Both the position numbers and the translations under genes were made by a program. The notes beneath the pieces were generated by a model. That model worked only from the letters and a program-made list of their open reading frames with translations, was not told the origin of the DNA and did not search any database. Below are positions 34,547 through 43,741 of a stretch of 64,000 nucleotides of DNA, one piece after another; position 1 is the first letter of the stretch, and every line of letters starts with the position of its first letter. The stretch comes from Streptomyces sp. NBC_01707 (GTDB lineage Bacteria > Actinomycetota > Actinomycetes > Streptomycetales > Streptomycetaceae). The DNA is taken from contig NZ_CP109190.1 of assembly GCF_041438805.1 (NCBI RefSeq), positions 6,510,001 to 6,574,000 of the forward strand, in the 5' to 3' direction.

Positions 34547-37303
34547 TCACACCCACGTCCGGGGGCGGAAGCGGTTGGCCCGCTCCACCAGTTCGATCCT
34601 CTCGTCGCCACGCTGCGCAAGCCGGGCGAGCATCCGGTACGAACGCTCGAGACCGAAACGCAGCCCGCGTTCGTCCACCTCGCTGCCGAGCAGCATCCTC
34701 GGTCCGGCAGGAGCTCGGGATTGCGGGGAGTCCGGCCGGTCCGTGGGGCTACCGGAGAGTACCCAGTCCAGCGCCGTTCCCAGTACCTCGGTCGACAGCT
34801 GCTCACGGCGCACCGCGTCCAGTCCGAAACTCTGCAGCCCGGACACCTGGTCGGCGGCGGCCGTCAGATCGGCGATCAGCGGCTCGTGCGGGGCGCGTTC
34901 ACGCAGCCGGGCCCGTACGGCGGCGACCCGGGCGGCCGTGTAGTGGATCGACGCCTCGGGCACGGATTCCAGCGTCCGTACGGCCCCGGCCCGGTCCCCG
35001 GCCGCTATCTGCACCCGGGCCAGGCCGAACGCGGCGCTGACGAAGCTCGGGTCGGTCGTCCACACCAGGCGGTAGTACTCGGCGGCGTTGTCCAGCTGGC
35101 CGAGGACCTCCGCACAGATGCCCAGCGCCAGCTTGGGAGCGGGCTCACCGGGGAACGCGTCGTAGACGGCGTCGAACGACAGCGCGGCGGTCTCGTTGTC
35201 ACCCGTCACCAACGAGGTGATACCGCGGTACCAGACGACCCGCCAGTCGTCCGGGTGCTGCGCCTCCAGACCGGTCAAGGTCTGGCCGGCGGACCCCAGT
35301 TCGTTCATCTCCAGGCGGGCGCGCAGTTCCCGAAGTCTGGTCTCCAGCGAGGCGGCGGGTACGGCCTGCAATGCGGCAATCAGTTCGGCGGGTGCGGACG
35401 CCATCAGCCCGGCGAGAAAGCCCGCGTTGGGGTCGTTGGCGTCCACCCGCGGTACGGGCAGCGCGAGCGAGGTGGCCCGCGCGTCGAGCCCGGCCAGCCG
35501 TGGCACGCCCGGGGCGGAGGTCGCCGGCAGCGGGCCGGGGCCGGCCGGTGCGGGCGCGACCCGCGGTGCCGGAACGACCACCTGCGTCTGCACGTACGGG
35601 GCGCCGTTGCCGCCCCGTACGTGCGTGGCGGAGGCCGACAGCGGTGCGGCCCCCGGAGCCGACTGCCCGGGAACGAACGGCGGCGCACCGGGCGCCACAT
35701 GCCCGACCGCCGTCGGCGAGGCGACCGGAACCCCGCCGAACGCCGCAACCGGACCCCGGTTCCTCCCGCCACGCCGGCCGGCCGGCTCCGTCCGTACCCC
35801 GAGTCGCGACACATCGTCCGTCAGCTCGGCGAACAACTGCGTGTCCGTGACGCGGAGTTCCGTGCCGAACAGCGTCGAGAGCGCCGGCCGAGGCCGCCCC
35901 GTCTGCAGCGCCACGACCTCCCGCAACACCCCCGTCAGCTGCTCCGCCATCTCCGACGCCGAGGCGAAGCGTCTCGCCGGATCCGGATCCGTGGCCCGCA
36001 CCAGCAGCCGGTAGAACGACTCGTACGCCCGGAACACCTCGATGTTGTCCGGGTCCGGCAGCGAGTCCACGAAGACGTTCGTGTAGCCCTGGAAGTCGAA
36101 GGTGAGCACCGCGAGCGTCCGTGCGACCGTGTACAGATCGGAGGCGATCGACGGGCCGACCTCCGCGACCTCCGGCGCCTGATAGCCCACCGTGCCGTAG
36201 ATGGCCGACTCCTCGTCGTCCATCCTGCGCACCGCGCCCATGTCGATCAGCTTGAGCTGGTCCTCGGTCTGGATCGCGTTGTCGACCTTGAAGTCGCAGT
36301 ACAGCAGATTGCGGCTGTGCAGATGGCCGAGCGCCTCCAGCGCCTCGATGCCGTACGCGCAGGCCTGCTCGACCGGCAGCGGATCCCGCTTCCCGGAGGG
36401 GGTACGGCGCTCGTTCGCGATCTCCTTGAGCGCCTTGCCGCCGACGTACTCCATCACGATGTAGCCGTCGAGCGAGCCGGTGCGCTGGTCGAGATGCTCG
36501 ACGAAGTTGTAGATCCGGACGATGTTGGAGTGCTCGATCTCGGCGAGGAAGCGGCGCTCCGAGATCGCGGCGGCCATGGCGTCCTGGTCGCCGGTGTCCA
36601 GCAGGCCCTTGAGGACCACCCAGCGGTCCGAGACCGCACGGTCCACCGCGAGATAGACCCAGCCGAGCCCGCCGTGCGCCAGACAGCCCGCCACCTCGTA
36701 CTGGCCGTGCACGATGTCGCCGCCGTGCAGCTTCGGCACGAAGGAGTACGGGTGACCGCACTTGGTGCAGAACCCCTCGGTCCGGCCCGGCCGTTCACCA
36801 CGTGACCGGCCTACCGGGGCCCCGCAGTCGGAGCGCGAACAGAACCGTTTCCGCTCCGGCACCTGCGGGTTCTCCATCACCGCGGAGCGTGGGTCGGGGC
36901 GCGGCACGTCCGGCACCTGCACCAGACCCGCTCCCAGCCGGTTGCGCCCGGACGCCCCCGTCGACGAACCGGAGGAACGCACCGACACCGAGCGGGACGT
37001 GGCGCTGCCCGACAGGGAACGCGACAGCCGCCCCGACACCGAACGCCGCGAGGTCGACGAGCGGGCCGAGGCGCGCGAGGAGGCCCGGGACGACGCCCGC
37101 GAACCGCTCCGCGCCGAACTGCTGTTGCCGCCCTTGCCACCCTTGCCGCTCGCGCCGCCGGCCGCGATACCGGTGGGCGGCGAGCTCACCATCCCCGTCG
37201 GCGAGACGACCGGAGCCAGACCGCAGGTGTCGCAGTACAGCTCACCGCCGCCCATGTCCTCGTAATTGCCCTCGCACGAGGGGCGCTGGCACTGCGTACT
37301 CAT
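34547..37303 (-). CDS. pknG: PknG-like Ser/Thr protein kinase
   Basis: 918 residues. Layout: an N-terminal Cys4 ribbon (C5, C10, C24, C27), a Ser/Arg-rich linker (about 55-115), a rubredoxin-like zinc site (C155, C160, C179, C182), the kinase domain (about 201-480) and a C-terminal TPR region. In the kinase the Lys in VVLKG (232), YCDFKVDN with the catalytic Asp (337), and DMG instead of DFG (354-356) match PknG. Mycobacterial PknG controls the TCA cycle and glutamate level through an FHA protein. The same operon here carries GlnX- and GlnH-like genes upstream. The additional N-terminal ribbon and Ser/Arg linker are unlike mycobacterial PknG. Confidence 0.9.
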   Translation of the reverse strand: MSTQCQRPSCEGNYEDMGGGELYCDTCGLAPVVSPTGMVSSPPTGIAAGGASGKGGKGGNSSSARSGSRASSRASSRASARSSTSRRSVSGRLSRSLSGSATSRSVSVRSSGSSTGASGRNRLGAGLVQVPDVPRPDPRSAVMENPQVPERKRFCSRSDCGAPVGRSRGERPGRTEGFCTKCGHPYSFVPKLHGGDIVHGQYEVAGCLAHGGLGWVYLAVDRAVSDRWVVLKGLLDTGDQDAMAAAISERRFLAEIEHSNIVRIYNFVEHLDQRTGSLDGYIVMEYVGGKALKEIANERRTPSGKRDPLPVEQACAYGIEALEALGHLHSRNLLYCDFKVDNAIQTEDQLKLIDMGAVRRMDDEESAIYGTVGYQAPEVAEVGPSIASDLYTVARTLAVLTFDFQGYTNVFVDSLPDPDNIEVFRAYESFYRLLVRATDPDPARRFASASEMAEQLTGVLREVVALQTGRPRPALSTLFGTELRVTDTQLFAELTDDVSRLGVRTEPAGRRGGRNRGPVAAFGGVPVASPTAVGHVAPGAPPFVPGQSAPGAAPLSASATHVRGGNGAPYVQTQVVVPAPRVAPAPAGPGPLPATSAPGVPRLAGLDARATSLALPVPRVDANDPNAGFLAGLMASAPAELIAALQAVPAASLETRLRELRARLEMNELGSAGQTLTGLEAQHPDDWRVVWYRGITSLVTGDNETAALSFDAVYDAFPGEPAPKLALGICAEVLGQLDNAAEYYRLVWTTDPSFVSAAFGLARVQIAAGDRAGAVRTLESVPEASIHYTAARVAAVRARLRERAPHEPLIADLTAAADQVSGLQSFGLDAVRREQLSTEVLGTALDWVLSGSPTDRPDSPQSRAPAGPRMLLGSEVDERGLRFGLERSYRMLARLAQRGDERIELVERANRFRPRTWV

Positions 37304-37370
37304 GGTCTGTCCCCCTGTTCGCCCCGCCGCGGCAGCGGCCTGTTCGCCCTGCCCGTACTCGTACGCCTGC

Positions 37371-38696
37371 TCATCGGCGGTCCTCCGGTGCGAACGGCCG
37401 GCGCGGGTTCAGCAGCTCCGCCACCGCCTCCTGGTAGCGCAGCACCGCCTGCGAGGCGACCCGCAGATCGCACGGCGCGCTCCACAGCATGCGGCGCGCC
37501 GCGTCGTACCGCTCGATCAGGACCAGGTCCTCCGCCAGGCCGTGCCGGGCGACCTTCGCCTTGTACGCGTCCAGCCGGCCGCGCAGCTCCGCCCGGACCG
37601 CCAGCGGCGCGGTGACCGCGGTCAGCGACTCGCGGGCGCGCAGCAGTTCGTCCTCGGCCTCCTGCTCCAGGGACTCCAGCAGCGGTGAGAGCCGGTGCCA
37701 CTGGGCGTGCCTGCGGTACTCCGACGCGGCGGCCAGCCGCTCCTGGAGGGCCGTCGGCGGGCCGCTGACCGCGGGCACCTCGGAGGCGGCGATCTTCGCC
37801 AGTACCTCGCCGCGCGCCGACCTGGCCTCGGCCAGCGTGCGGTCCGCCCGGGAGAGCACGTCGCGCAGCTGGACGAGGCGCTGCTCGGCGTCCTGCCGGA
37901 CCGCGAGGACCGCCTCGATCTCGCGGCGCACGTCGTCCAGGGCGCGGGCCGCCCGGTCGTAGCGCGCCGTGTCCGGACGGCCGCCGCCGGGTGCCGCGCT
38001 GCCGGGGCCCGGCAGCCAGAACGCCAGCGGATCGGAGATCACCTGCACCCGCAGCGTGGTCAGCTCATGGGTGATCGACTCCAGGTCGTCGCCCGCCGGA
38101 TGCTCCCCGGGCCGTACGCCGACGGAGTGCGCCAGCGAACGCGTACGGCGCAGCTCGGCGGCGAGCAGATCTATCCGGGCGGGCAGCGCGGACCAGACGG
38201 AGTCGGAGGCGACGACCATGTCCAGCGAGCGCGCGTACAGGTCGTTCATCCGTGCGACCAGCTCCTCCAGCGAGAACCGCTCGGAGAGCTTGGCCGGGCC
38301 GGTGATCGACGGATCGACCCGGGTGGCGGTGGACGCCATCGTGACGCTCTGGCCGCGCAGCAGTTCGGTCAGCGCCAGCAGGTCGTCATGGTTGGGGGAG
38401 CGCCGCCTGGCCCGGATCTCACGGGCCTCCTCGATCGCTGCGGCGTAGGCGTCGAAATACCCCCACAGCAGCGTGATCGACTGCTCGGTGGTGGCCCAGC
38501 GCTCCTTCGTGACACCGGTCAGATCGGCGCCCTCCAGGAGACGGCGGCCGGCATGGTCCTGCAGGGCGAGGAGCGAGGTCTCGATCGCCTCGTGCTCCGC
38601 ACCGAGCCGGGCCAGCGCACGGTCCGCCTCGTCCCGGTCCAGGACCGGGCCGGGGGGCTTCCCCGCGTAGCCGGGGAAGGGGCCCGCGACGCCCAT
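37371..38696 (-). CDS. Coiled-coil-rich hypothetical protein of the PknG cluster
   Basis: 441 residues, soluble and nearly all helical: DEADRALARLGAEHEAIETS, DDVRREIEAVLAVRQDAEQR, LVQLRDVLSRADRTLAEARS and LESLEQEAEDELLRARESLT. No membrane segment, no zinc site, no catalytic motif. It lies between the GlnH-like and PknG genes and, by position, could be a scaffold that joins membrane sensing to the kinase. Mycobacterial glnX-glnH-pknG operons have no such gene. ATG 38696 has AGAGAGG about 6 bases upstream. Confidence 0.8.
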   Translation of the reverse strand: MGVAGPFPGYAGKPPGPVLDRDEADRALARLGAEHEAIETSLLALQDHAGRRLLEGADLTGVTKERWATTEQSITLLWGYFDAYAAAIEEAREIRARRRSPNHDDLLALTELLRGQSVTMASTATRVDPSITGPAKLSERFSLEELVARMNDLYARSLDMVVASDSVWSALPARIDLLAAELRRTRSLAHSVGVRPGEHPAGDDLESITHELTTLRVQVISDPLAFWLPGPGSAAPGGGRPDTARYDRAARALDDVRREIEAVLAVRQDAEQRLVQLRDVLSRADRTLAEARSARGEVLAKIAASEVPAVSGPPTALQERLAAASEYRRHAQWHRLSPLLESLEQEAEDELLRARESLTAVTAPLAVRAELRGRLDAYKAKVARHGLAEDLVLIERYDAARRMLWSAPCDLRVASQAVLRYQEAVAELLNPRRPFAPEDRR

Positions 38697-38746
38697 CGAT
38701 CACCTCTCTGCTCTCCCTGCCGGGCCGGGCCCGGCAGGATCAAGGA

Positions 38747-39778
38747 CTAGTTGCTCCGGTACTTGGGCGCAGGCGGCGCCGATATCCCGGGCAGTCCGCT
38801 CGCCAGCCACTTCCGGTACGACACCATCCAGGGGCTGTCCTTGCCTCCCTTGCGGTAGTCGACCAGCACCTGGTTGACCCGGGCCACCAGGTCGTTCGCC
38901 CCGTGCTTCGTGGCCACGCCGTAGTACTCGGTGGTGAACGGCTTGTCGCCCTTGAGGACGACGGCCGGGTCCTGGGCGGCCTGGCCCGCCGCCAGCGCGT
39001 TGTCGGTGACCACCGCGTCGACCTCGCCCAACTGCAGCCGGACCAGGCAGTCCAGCTGGTTGGGGACGGTGAGCTGGTCCTCGTCCGCCTCGGTGCCGTC
39101 GTGAGGATCCTTGAACTTGGCGCCGAACGACTGCTTCTCCAGTGCCTCGTAAGCGGTGGAACCCTCGGCGGTGCAGACCCGCTTGCCGGCCAGGGACTTG
39201 TCGTACCCCGTGATCGGCGAGTCCTTCGGCGCGAGGACCTGCTGACCGGCCTGGAAATAGGCCGTGGAGAACGACACCTGGTCCAGCCGGCTGCAGTTGA
39301 TCGTCATCGTCCGGACGACGACGTCGACCTTGTCGTTCTCCAGGGCGGCGATGCGCTGGTTGGTGGGGATGGCCCGGAAGATCACCTTGTCCGGGTCGCC
39401 CAGGATGTTCTGTGCGATGGCCCGCACCAGGTCGATGTCGAACCCCTCGAGCTTCCCGGTCTCCGGGTTGCGGTAGCCCCAGCGGAAGCTGTTCTGGTCG
39501 ACACCGGCGATCAGCTTCCCGCGCTCCTTGATCTTCTCGATGCCCGGTCCGTCGGCGCTCGACGGCTGCAGGCTCGCCTCCGGGTCCGTGCAGTCGTCGG
39601 CGCTGGCCGGCACCGCCGCGGCCGTACCCGGCCCGGAGAGTCCGACGCCGAACGGCCCGGAGCCGCCGTGCGAGAGCGGCAGCAGGGTGAGGGATGCCGT
39701 CACCGCGCAGGCCACGGCCATCCCCGTCACCCCGCCCCAGCCGCGCAGCCTGCCCCGGGTGGAAAAGGTCCTGGTCAT
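38747..39778 (-). CDS. glnH: Glutamate/aspartate-type solute-binding protein, GlnH-like
   Basis: 343 residues. A signal peptide (VTGMAVACAVTASLTLLPLS) is followed by an SBP_bac_3 domain: LIAGVDQNSFRWGYRNPETG, FDIDLVRAIAQNILGDPDKV and YDKSLAGKRVCTAEGSTAYE. The ligands of this family are polar amino acids. No classical lipobox is seen; the only Cys near the signal is in VAC. In mycobacteria GlnH binds Asp/Glu and passes the signal via GlnX to PknG. No permease or ATPase genes are adjacent, so it serves in sensing rather than uptake. ATG 39778 has GAGAGGGGG upstream; a GTG at 39793 would overlap the previous stop. Confidence 0.85.
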   Translation of the reverse strand: MTRTFSTRGRLRGWGGVTGMAVACAVTASLTLLPLSHGGSGPFGVGLSGPGTAAAVPASADDCTDPEASLQPSSADGPGIEKIKERGKLIAGVDQNSFRWGYRNPETGKLEGFDIDLVRAIAQNILGDPDKVIFRAIPTNQRIAALENDKVDVVVRTMTINCSRLDQVSFSTAYFQAGQQVLAPKDSPITGYDKSLAGKRVCTAEGSTAYEALEKQSFGAKFKDPHDGTEADEDQLTVPNQLDCLVRLQLGEVDAVVTDNALAAGQAAQDPAVVLKGDKPFTTEYYGVATKHGANDLVARVNQVLVDYRKGGKDSPWMVSYRKWLASGLPGISAPPAPKYRSN

Positions 39779-39789
39779 CGTTCCCCCTC

Positions 39790-41184
39790 TCACCGGTACT
39801 CCGACAGTCTGCGGTTGACCCCGACGATCGCGGCGACCGCGGCCAGTACGGCGAGAGCGGCCGCCCCGATCGGCAGCCCGCCCAGCGCCCCGCGCCCGTC
39901 CTCGGCGGCCCGGGTGAACTCGCCCTGCTCATGGGCGAGTGCCTTCTCCAGCGCCTCGTCCACCCGGTTGAACGACTCCCCGGTGGAGTTCCTGGGCCCG
40001 ATGATCTGCTTCAGCGCGCCCTCGTAGTCGCCGTTGTCGTCGGTCGTGCGGGCGGTCCGGTGGCGGCCCTGCCACTCGGAGACACCGCTGATGGCATCCG
40101 CCACCGGCCCGCTCCCCTGGGAGTCGTCGGCGAGCTTCCTGGCCGTCCCCAGCTCTTCGCGGAGGGCCTTCATGCCCGTGGTGTAGTCGGTCTGGTACTT
40201 GTCGTTCTTGCCGTCCGCGGTCAGCACGGCGCCGCGGGCGACGAGGGTGAGGTTCTCATTGGCGCGCGCCTTCAGCGAGTTGATCCGCGCGTGATTGAGC
40301 ACATCGAGCGACTGCTGCCCGTGCACATTGGCGTCCTGCAGTTCGGACCGCGCGACCGTGTGCCCCACGCCCAGCCACAGCAGCAGTACCGTCGACGCGG
40401 CGGTCGCGGCGAGCAGCCCGTGGTTGAAGACCCGGTTCGTCCTGCGGTAGTTGCGCCGCTGTGCCCAGAACAGCGCACCCAGCGCCACGACACCGAGGCC
40501 CAGAGAGAGGAACGGCCACGCTCTCGCGGAGTCGTAGTCCTGGTCGAGCCGGCCGGTCTCCGCCGTGTACAGCCGCTCGGCGGCCGGCAGCAGCTCGGTG
40601 GACATCTTCTGGTTCGCGTACCGGAGATAGGCGCCGCCCAGAGGCAGCCCCTGCCGGTTGTTGGCGCGGGCCCGCTCGATCAGACCGGTGTACCGGGGGA
40701 GTTCCTCGTTGAGCTTGGTGATCTCCTGCCCCGACGGCGACGACGCGTCCGTGGTGGACGCCGCCTTCACCAGCAGCCTGGACGCGTCCTTGATGTCCTT
40801 CTCGTACCGCTCGTGGACATCGCGCGGCTCCTGCGCCCCCGCGAGGAATCCGCTGGCCGCCGCAGTGTCCGCATCGGCCAGCGAGCGGTAGATGTTCGCC
40901 GCCTCGGCGCTCAGTGGCTGGCTGCGGCTCACCACGTCGTCGGTGGCGGCGGCACGGCCGGAGATCTCGAACGCCGTCACTGCTCCGAATGCGATGACGA
41001 GTGCCGCCAGCGCGGCCCCGATGATCTGGAGCCTGCCCGGTTCGGTCGTCGCCGCGGCCCTCAGCCGCGCCGTCGACCCGGACCAGGCGCTGCGACGCGG
41101 CGCGGGTACCGACACGGGCACGGGCGCGGGCGGTTGGGCCGACGCGTGCTCCGGCGCCGTGCGCACATTCGGCGGGTATGTCAC
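39790..41184 (-). CDS. glnX: GlnX-like four-helix membrane sensor
   Basis: 464 residues with four membrane segments: LQIIGAALAALVIAFGAVTA, FLSLGLGVVALGALFW, GLLAATAASTVLLLWLGVG and GAAALAVLAAVAAIVGV. Between segments 1-2 and 3-4 lie two external helical domains of about 150 residues each, like four-helix sensor domains of chemoreceptors. This matches mycobacterial GlnX, the membrane partner of GlnH. The N-terminus is cytoplasmic and Pro/Ala-rich. GTG 41184 has GGGGGAGG 4 bases upstream. It is the first gene of the cluster. Confidence 0.82.
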   Translation of the reverse strand: MTYPPNVRTAPEHASAQPPAPVPVSVPAPRRSAWSGSTARLRAAATTEPGRLQIIGAALAALVIAFGAVTAFEISGRAAATDDVVSRSQPLSAEAANIYRSLADADTAAASGFLAGAQEPRDVHERYEKDIKDASRLLVKAASTTDASSPSGQEITKLNEELPRYTGLIERARANNRQGLPLGGAYLRYANQKMSTELLPAAERLYTAETGRLDQDYDSARAWPFLSLGLGVVALGALFWAQRRNYRRTNRVFNHGLLAATAASTVLLLWLGVGHTVARSELQDANVHGQQSLDVLNHARINSLKARANENLTLVARGAVLTADGKNDKYQTDYTTGMKALREELGTARKLADDSQGSGPVADAISGVSEWQGRHRTARTTDDNGDYEGALKQIIGPRNSTGESFNRVDEALEKALAHEQGEFTRAAEDGRGALGGLPIGAAALAVLAAVAAIVGVNRRLSEYR

Positions 41185-41500
41185 GTGACCTCCCCCTCGG
41201 TCGCTGACGGTGGCACGCCCCCCGGCCGATCGGGGGACTGGTGCCCGGCCAGAAGTATGGCCGCAGGGACTGACATCCACACCAGGAACGCCTGGATCCT
41301 GCACCGGGCCACGGATGCACACGCATTCGATCAAGGACGGCGCCGCCGATCAAGACGATCGGCGGAGAAGCCCCCGAAGCGGACCGATCTCCCCATCCAT
41401 GAACACGTTCGGGACAACTGATCGGTTCCCGTACGCAAGGGGCGTCCCGCAGCACAATGGCCGCAGGACGCCCGTCCGTGCTCCTGATGTTCCCGATGCG
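41185..41500. other. Regulatory region before the glnX-pknG cluster
   Basis: 316 bases without a gene. It should carry the glnX promoter. A perfect 9-bp inverted repeat CCGCCGATC / GATCGGCGG with a 5-base loop (41343-41365) may be an operator or a hairpin. An 8-bp repeat GGGCGTCC / GGACGCCC (41440-41473) follows csnK and may be its terminator. Confidence 0.5.
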
Positions 41501-42478
41501 TCAGGCGTACTGCGCACGAAGCCTGTTGTGCACCTCCGGCGCCGCCCCCGTGCGGTCCAGGCCCAGAAGTCCGGCGCCCAGCACCGGCGGCTCCGCCACC
41601 AGCCGGATCACCGCCTTCGGGGCTCGTACCGCAAGGAGTTCGGCGATCGCGTCGTCCAGTTGCGGGTGCCGGGCCGCCAGCACGCTGCCCCCCAGCACCA
41701 CCGGTGCCTCCTCGTCCAGCAGCCCGAGGCGGGTCAGCGCGACCGAGGCCATCGCGACGACCTCCTCCGCGAGCCGGTGCACCAGAGCACGTGCCACCGG
41801 GTCCCCGGCGGCACCGGTCGCGAACAGCACCGGCGTCAGCTCGTGCCGGCGCTCGAGCTCGATGTGTCCCAGATGCACCGCCTCGATCAGCGCGTACATC
41901 GAGTCGAGCCCGAAGTGGGCGGGGAGCGCGCGGACCAGCTCCGTCGGCTCCCCGCGCCCGTCCTCGGCCCGCGAGGCGAACCACATGGCCTCCTCGGCGA
42001 GACCCGAACCGCCGCCCCAGTCACCGGAGATCCGGCCGATCGCGGGGAAGCGGGCGGTCCGCCCGTCCGGCACCATGCCGACACAGTTGATCCCCGCGCC
42101 GCAGACGACGGCGACTCCTCGTGGCTCGTCGACGCCCGCGCGCAGGATCGCGAAGGTGTCATTACGGACCTCGACCGTGTCGCCCCAGCCCCGGTTCCGC
42201 AGTGCCTCGGTCAACTCCCGTTCCTCGACCGGGAGATCGGCGTTGGCGAGACAGGCCGACACATGACCGACGGAGTCGACGGGGCCCGCGGTCCCACGTG
42301 CTTTCGCCAGCGCTTCGTCGAGCGTCGCGCCGAGGACGTCGACCGCCGCCGCGACGGAGACGGCCTGCGGCTGGAAGCCGCCCCCGCGGGCCGTGCTCAG
42401 CACCGTTCCGTCCGGTCCGATCAGTGCCACATCGGTCTTGCTGTTCCCCGCGTCGATGGCGAGGACCGCAGCGTTCAC
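41501..42478 (-). CDS. csnK: Amino-sugar kinase, BadF/BadG or GlcNAc/GlcN kinase type (CsnK-like)
   Basis: 325 residues of the ASKHA fold: phosphate-1 motif AIDAGNSKTDVALIG, CGAGINCVGM, GRISGDWGGGSGLAEEAMWF (adenosine and connecting region) and VLGGSVLAAR. It should phosphorylate the glucosamine-type sugar delivered by the upstream transporter. GTG 42478 overlaps the csnH stop (GTGA). It is the last gene of the operon; in S. coelicolor the homologous csnR-K operon ends with a kinase as well. Confidence 0.85.
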   Translation of the reverse strand: MNAAVLAIDAGNSKTDVALIGPDGTVLSTARGGGFQPQAVSVAAAVDVLGATLDEALAKARGTAGPVDSVGHVSACLANADLPVEERELTEALRNRGWGDTVEVRNDTFAILRAGVDEPRGVAVVCGAGINCVGMVPDGRTARFPAIGRISGDWGGGSGLAEEAMWFASRAEDGRGEPTELVRALPAHFGLDSMYALIEAVHLGHIELERRHELTPVLFATGAAGDPVARALVHRLAEEVVAMASVALTRLGLLDEEAPVVLGGSVLAARHPQLDDAIAELLAVRAPKAVIRLVAEPPVLGAGLLGLDRTGAAPEVHNRLRAQYA

Positions 42479-43740
42479 GCCCACGCCAGGTGCTCCCGGT
42501 TGTGCGCGATCAGCTTGTCGGTGAGCGCCTCGGCGTACTCGAACTGGCCGGTCAGCGGGTGGGCGAGCAGTGCCTTGAAGACCCGGTCCCGGCCCCCGCG
42601 GAGCGCCGCTTCCAGGGCGAGGTCCTCGTACGCCGTCACATGGGAGATCAGACCGGCGTACAGCGGGTCCAGTTCGGGAACGGCGAGCGGTGTCGCGCCC
42701 GTGCCGTCGACGCGGGCCTGGACCTCGATCACGGCGTCGTCGGGCAGGAACGGCAGCGTCCCCTTGTTGTACGTATTGACCACCTGCACGGCGGAGCCGC
42801 CGGAGCCCAGCAGCGAGGACGCCAGGTCCACGGCCGCTTCCGAGTAGAACGCGCCACCGCGCTTGGCGAGCAGTGCGGGCTTCTCGTCCAGGGCCGGGTC
42901 GCCGTACATGGCGAGGAGTTCCTTCTCCATCGCGGCGACCTCGGCCGCCCGGGACGGCTTGCTGCCGAGCTCGCGTACGACCTCGTCGTGCGCGTAGAAG
43001 TACCGCAGGTAGTACGAGGGGACGACGCCGAGCCGGTCGACGATCGCCCGGGGCATGTGCAGATGGTCGGCGATCGTGTCGCCGTGCTCGGCGAGCAGCT
43101 TCGGCAGCACGTTCTCGCCGTGCGGGCCGCCGAGCCTGACCCCGAGCTCCCACGTCAGGTGGTTGAGGCCGACGTGGTCGAGGTGCACCTCGCCGGGGGT
43201 GACGTCGAGCAGCGCGGCGAACTTGCGCTGGAAGCCGATCGCCACGTTGCACAGGCCGACGGCCTTGTGGCCGGCCTGGAGCAGCGCCCGGGTCACGATG
43301 CCGACCGGGTTGGTGAAGTCGATGATCCAGGCGTCGGGGTTGGCGCGGCGGACCCGCTCGGCGATGTCGAGGACGACCGGGACGGTGCGCAGTGCCTTGG
43401 CGAGACCGCCGGCTCCGGTGGTCTCCTGGCCGATGCAACCGCACTCCAGCGGCCAGGTCTCGTCCTGGTTGCGGGCGGCCTGGCCGCCGACGCGCAGCTG
43501 GAGCAGGACCGCGTCGGCGTCTGCGACGCCCGCGTCGACGTCCGAGGTGGTGACGATCCGGCCCGGGTGGCCCTGCTTGGCGAAGATCCGCCGGGCGAGG
43601 CCGCCGACCAGTTCGAGGCGGTCGGCCGCCGGGTCGACGAGTACGAGTTCCTCGACGGGGAGTGTGTCCCGCAGCCGGGCGAACCCGTCGATCAGTTCAG
43701 GTGTGTAGGTGGACCCGCCACCAACTACTGCGAGCTTCAT
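42475..43740 (-). CDS. csnH: Family 4 glycosidase (6-phospho-beta-glucosidase-like, CsnH-like)
   Basis: 421 residues. The GH4 pattern is full: NAD-binding MKLAVVGGGSTYTPELIDGF, QLRVGGQAARNQDE, ECGCIGQETTGAGG, DFTNPVGIVTRAL, LCNVAIGFQRKF and LNHLTW. GH4 enzymes use NAD and Mn with Cys/His ligands (CNVAIG and NH are present). It should split intracellular chito- or gluco-oligomers, perhaps phosphorylated. It lies 1 base after csnG. Confidence 0.88.
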   Translation of the reverse strand: MKLAVVGGGSTYTPELIDGFARLRDTLPVEELVLVDPAADRLELVGGLARRIFAKQGHPGRIVTTSDVDAGVADADAVLLQLRVGGQAARNQDETWPLECGCIGQETTGAGGLAKALRTVPVVLDIAERVRRANPDAWIIDFTNPVGIVTRALLQAGHKAVGLCNVAIGFQRKFAALLDVTPGEVHLDHVGLNHLTWELGVRLGGPHGENVLPKLLAEHGDTIADHLHMPRAIVDRLGVVPSYYLRYFYAHDEVVRELGSKPSRAAEVAAMEKELLAMYGDPALDEKPALLAKRGGAFYSEAAVDLASSLLGSGGSAVQVVNTYNKGTLPFLPDDAVIEVQARVDGTGATPLAVPELDPLYAGLISHVTAYEDLALEAALRGGRDRVFKALLAHPLTGQFEYAEALTDKLIAHNREHLAWA

Positions 43741-43741
43741 G

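Noticed and set aside
34229..36805. An 858-codon plus-strand frame over the pknG gene
   Set aside because: Antisense shadow; Arg/Gly/His-rich and without motifs, opposite a clear kinase.
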